A program made the position numbers and the translations under genes. DNA of 64,000 nucleotides, taken from positions 2,581,795 to 2,645,794 of the forward strand of contig NZ_LR733275.1 of assembly GCF_902506415.1 (NCBI RefSeq), given 5' to 3'. This document shows, in pieces, positions 63,276-64,000 of the stretch. Within the stretch, counting starts at the first letter, position 1, and every line of letters starts with the position of its first letter. Under the pieces are notes generated by a model. The model was not told where the DNA came from. It saw only the letters and a list, made by a program, of their open reading frames with translations, and ran no database searches. This stretch comes from Massilia sp. 9I (lineage in GTDB: Bacteria > Pseudomonadota > Gammaproteobacteria > Burkholderiales > Burkholderiaceae_D).

Positions 63276-63861
63276 TCAGCGCGCCTGTACGCCCAGCCGC
63301 CGCATCCGTGCGAACAGGCGTTCCGCAGCCGCTGCGTCGAGCGCGCCGGTGCTTCCCACGATGGTGCTGCGCACCGGCTCGATGCCGGCAAAACCAAGGA
63401 TGTTGCGGCGCATCAAGCGCAGGCTGGGGGCGCCGTAGAACCAGCGATACAGTAGCGCCGGCATGCCCATGCTGACCACCAGGCGCGCGCTGCGCCCGCC
63501 CAGCAAACCGGCGCGCAGCGGATTGCGCGGCGCCGGATCGAGCGCGAAACCGGGCCGTGCGACCTGCTCCAGGAAACCCTTGAGCAGGGCCGGCATGTCG
63601 CCCAGCCAGAGCGGATAGAAGAACACCAGGTGCTGGGCCTTGTGGATCGCCTCCTGGACCGCCGCCACCCCGGGGGGCGGCGTCCCGTGCTGCCAGGCGT
63701 CCTGGCTGGTCAGCAACGGCAGGCCCAGGCGCGCGGCCTCCACCAGCTCGACCTGATGGCCGGCGGCGCGCGCCCTCGGCGTAGCTGGCCGCCAGCGCAT
63801 GGCACAGGTGGGCATGTGCACAGTCGGGATGGCCCTGGATGATGAGAATGCGGGTTGCCAT
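63276..63861 (-). pseudogene. NAD(P)H-quinone-reductase/KefF-like gene with a frameshift
   Basis: The N terminus from the ATG at 63861 (MATRILIIQGHPDCAHAHLC, then HALAASYAEGA) and the rest in another frame (AAGHQVELVEAARLGLPLLT, AQHLVFFYPLWLGDMPALLK, SMGMPALLYRWFYGA) make one flavodoxin-like quinone reductase of about 195 residues. The frame breaks within a GC-dinucleotide run at about 63761-63776. Removing or adding bases there would restore the full protein. It is therefore either a sequencing/assembly slip or a recent inactivation. The ATG shares one base with the stop of the upstream acetyltransferase gene. Confidence 0.8.
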
Positions 63862-64000
63862 CAGTGCGCCTCCTTGCCGAGCTCGAGCGTCATCTCCAGG
63901 GTCCCCTCGGGCCCGCTCTCGAGCCGGAAGCCGCAGGCGCGCGCCAGCGCGTGCATGCGCGTGTTGTCCGCCAGCGCGGCGCCACGCACGCGCGCCAGGC
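63861..64000 (-). CDS. C-terminal end of a GNAT-type acetyltransferase
   Basis: Only the last 45 residues are in the window: VRGAALADNTRMHALARACG, then FRLESGPEGTLEMTLELG and stop. NTRM-LA---GF is the typical end of GNAT domains, as in the acetyltransferase part of Pat-type protein acetylases. The stop overlaps the start of the quinone-reductase gene by one base, so the two belong to one transcript. The full size and partner domains cannot be seen. Confidence 0.7.
   Translation of the reverse strand, partial: LARVRGAALADNTRMHALARACGFRLESGPEGTLEMTLELGKEAH

Overview
The window is high-GC DNA from a Gram-negative heterotroph. The gene content (protocatechuate 4,5-cleavage genes of the Lig/Pmd type, a NodD-like regulator next to naringenin-type catabolic genes, FNR, class I PHA synthase, phasin, many GGDEF/EAL proteins) suggests a betaproteobacterium of the Massilia/Herbaspirillum kind (Oxalobacteraceae, Burkholderiales). 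This is an inference from content, not a database result.

Region 1 (1-9,840): the 5' part of a periplasmic binding protein, an SDR dehydrogenase, a secreted beta-lactamase-fold hydrolase, a membrane GGDEF/EAL protein, a lipoprotein GH3 beta-glucosidase, and the divergent pair pobA (4-hydroxybenzoate 3-monooxygenase) and its AraC-type regulator. Region 2 (9,844-27,673): a candidate flavonoid-glycoside utilisation cluster. It holds a NodD/FdeR-like LysR regulator, esterase, amidohydrolase, GH106 alpha-L-rhamnosidase, Tat-exported GH1 glucosidase, FAD aromatic hydroxylase, FAH-family hydrolase, two-domain VOC extradiol dioxygenase, ACMSD-like amidohydrolase, GlcG-like protein and MFS transporter. 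A divergent TonB receptor and a nucleoside-hydrolase-like protein complete it. The same 13-bp palindrome lies in both control regions. Region 3 (27,670-35,751): a compact operon galD-ligJ-ligK-ligI-ligA-ligB-ligC plus an aldo/keto reductase, with a divergent LysR gene. Together regions 1-3 could strip sugars from a flavonoid glycoside, open the A ring, and take the B ring through 4-hydroxybenzoate and protocatechuate to pyruvate and oxaloacetate.

Region 4 (35,750-44,220) looks like scarred accessory DNA. A 3' fragment of tRNA-Cys with its terminator marks the edge. Behind it lie broken pieces of a histidine kinase, a PHB-depolymerase-type esterase and a hemolysin-III-like protein, mixed with intact phasin, REC-PAS-GGDEF-EAL, DUF1003 and several unknown genes.

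Region 5 (44,554-50,859) is one apparent seven-gene operon on the minus strand. The order is thermostable-hemolysin/GNAT-like protein, AMP-dependent ligase, heme-oxygenase-like diiron oxidase, SDR, TPR protein, OmpR-type response regulator and histidine kinase. It reads like a small biosynthetic pathway wired to its own sensor, and I could not assign its product.

Region 6 (51,119-64,000) has an oxygen-limitation theme. It holds an FNR regulator and three FNR-type boxes. These precede an L,D-transpeptidase, an operon of beta-CASP RNase, AMP-phosphorylase-type enzyme and PRPP-synthetase homologue, and an operon of universal stress protein, PHA synthase and P-type ATPase. The window ends with a frameshifted NAD(P)H-quinone-reductase-like gene and the tail of an acetyltransferase gene. 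I saw no rRNA, no intact tRNA, no CRISPR array and no insertion sequence.
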